Of a stretch of DNA of 60,456 bases, positions 59,401 through 60,456 are shown piece by piece. Origin of the DNA: Krasilnikovozyma curviuscula (taxonomy: Eukaryota; Basidiomycota; Tremellomycetes; Cystofilobasidiales; Mrakiaceae); assembly GCA_014825775.1 (NCBI GenBank), contig MVAQ01000125.1:1-60456 (forward strand), given 5' to 3'. The notes under the pieces were generated by a model that saw only the letters and a program-made list of their open reading frames with translations, made no database searches and was not told the origin of the DNA. Made by a program: the position numbers and the translations under genes. Each line of letters begins with the position of its first letter. Within the stretch, counting starts at the first letter, position 1.

Positions 59401-60456
59401 TGCAGGCTGTCGTGTTTATGGATTTAGTTGGAACTATCACCCTCCCCGTCGCTATCTGCTTGACGCTGGTCCTCATCATTCGATCGATCATCAACCCGCC
59501 CACGACGTTTGAGGCTGCCATCCCTCTCTTCTTGCTCGGTTCCGTTCTGGGTCTTCCTGGTATTCTCATCCTTATCACCACCGGAAAATTGATCTATGTT
59601 GCTTGGATGTTCATCTACTTCAGTTCTCTGCCAATTTGGAATTGTGAGCTTTTGTCAACTTTTCTATTCTATTGAGCACCAGTTCATTGGTATACTCTTT
59701 TTTGTTTTAGTCATCCTTCCCGTCTACAGTTTTTGGCACTTCGATGACTTTAGTTGGGGAGAGACCAGGTGCGTTCTTAGGTTCATTCATTGAGGTCTAA
59801 TACAACACTCGACTGATAGTTATCCATCCTTTGACCTACAGAAAAGTCATTGGTGATCTCAAGGGTATTCACGAAGACGACAAAACGGTACTGGTAGCCA
59901 GTATACCGCTTCGCAGATGGGAAGATTGGGAACGTTCGAGGCTGAGGAAACTCAAACGGGAGGAGCGACGGCAGCGAGACCTAGCTCAAATGGAACGTCA
60001 GTTCGAGGCAGTTATGGAAGGAGATGCCGCTGGTGGTCTATACCCTCATGTCAACGGTAGAGCAACGTCAGACTACGAAGGTTCCGACACGACGTCGATG
60101 TTTTCAACTGAGGACGACGCCTGGGGAGCTCAGATTGGTCAATACAACGAAAATGCGGCTGCATTCCCACCTCCACCCCTTGTGTTTGATCTGCATGCGA
60201 CCAGCGTTCAGGGCCAAGTCCTTGGTAAAGAAGAGCTGGAAGCAATGCTAGACCAAGGATTCGAGGACCCACCTTCATCTTACTCCAACCCCTTCACTCA
60301 CCCTGGGTTCTCCCACAGCAACAGTAGCTCATCTATCGGCTCTAACAACAGCAATGGAGGATCTCCTAGCGGTCGTTCGCTCGTTGCCCCCCACATGCCG
60401 AGGTATCAGCTTGCCGACAGCACTGGAATGAACTCACCACGATCACAATCCCCCCT
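56436..60456 (+). CDS. Class IV chitin synthase (partial, runs off the right edge)
   Basis: This membrane enzyme polymerises UDP-GlcNAc into wall chitin. The proposed start [20 protein letters not shown] splices at 56521/56680 to [20 protein letters not shown]. Two N-terminal membrane segments ([34 protein letters not shown]) are followed by a luminal cyt-b5-like region ([17 protein letters not shown]) and another segment. The catalytic domain shows [46 protein letters not shown] (the DXD-type site), [37 protein letters not shown] and [20 protein letters not shown] (QRRRW product-site motif). Three or more C-terminal segments follow, then a Ser-rich cytosolic tail truncated by the window. Start is uncertain; see the upstream region. 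Class IV (Chs3-like) assignment is from overall order. Confidence 0.9.
58700..59400 (+). other. Catalytic core of the chitin synthase
   Basis: This stretch encodes the VDADT, EDRFL and QRRRW motifs that define processive glycosyltransferase family 2 chitin synthases, with one intron (about 58769-58840) just before VDADT. Confidence 0.85.

Noticed and set aside
46935..60456. Secondary-metabolite cluster (two reductases near carbohydrate enzymes)
   Set aside because: No polyketide, peptide or terpene synthase, P450, transporter or pathway regulator is present; the wall enzymes are ordinary fungal genes.

Overview
This window looks like nuclear DNA of a basidiomycete fungus, most likely a tremellomycete yeast of the Cryptococcus/Kwoniella type. 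The reasons are very dense genes, many short GT-AG introns (often 45-90 nt), a class IV chitin synthase, a WSC-GH71 alpha-glucanase, and mid-range GC. The lineage is inferred from gene style and was not tested by a database search. I see no tRNA, rRNA, CRISPR array, transposon or viral gene.

Layout, left to right: a UPF0357/DUF2015 small membrane protein (+); a membrane-anchored cysteine synthase-like protein (-); prefoldin subunit 5 (+); two adjacent spliceosome genes, MFAP1 and SR140/U2SURP (-); a histidine phosphatase of the phosphoglycerate mutase family (-); a large disordered protein of unknown function (+); ORC2 (-); a sparse 1.8-kb gap; an Ariadne-type RBR ubiquitin ligase (+); mitochondrial ATP synthase delta (+); a Sqt1/AAMP WD40 ribosome-assembly chaperone (+); a GH125 alpha-mannosidase (+); a Sac7-like RhoGAP (-); the proteasomal deubiquitinase UCH37 (-); a Sec2/Rabin8-type Rab exchange factor (+); RNA polymerase I subunit Rpa43 (-); mitochondrial ribosomal protein bS16 with a long tail (+); tRNA m7G methyltransferase Trm8 (+); sphingosine-1-phosphate lyase (+); an unrecognised membrane-anchored protein (-); a three-WSC GH71 alpha-1,3-glucanase (-); two tandem aldo-keto reductases (-); and a class IV chitin synthase running off the right edge (+).

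Most genes are housekeeping. Themes recur (splicing; ribosome and tRNA biogenesis; ubiquitin; cell wall), but I see no operon-like pathway cluster and no evidence for a new multi-gene defence or mobile system. The most interesting signals are structural. Several exons are extremely short (8, 11, 13, 15 and 20 nt) and mostly lie inside conserved or catalytic motifs. One intron has a length divisible by three and no stop codon. The tandem reductase copies differ by one intron. Lineage-type extensions or insertions appear in MFAP1, cysteine synthase and bS16m. An intron-poor island covers 11.85-16.01 kb inside an intron-rich region. Exon joins were inferred by eye from splice consensus and protein family expectation.
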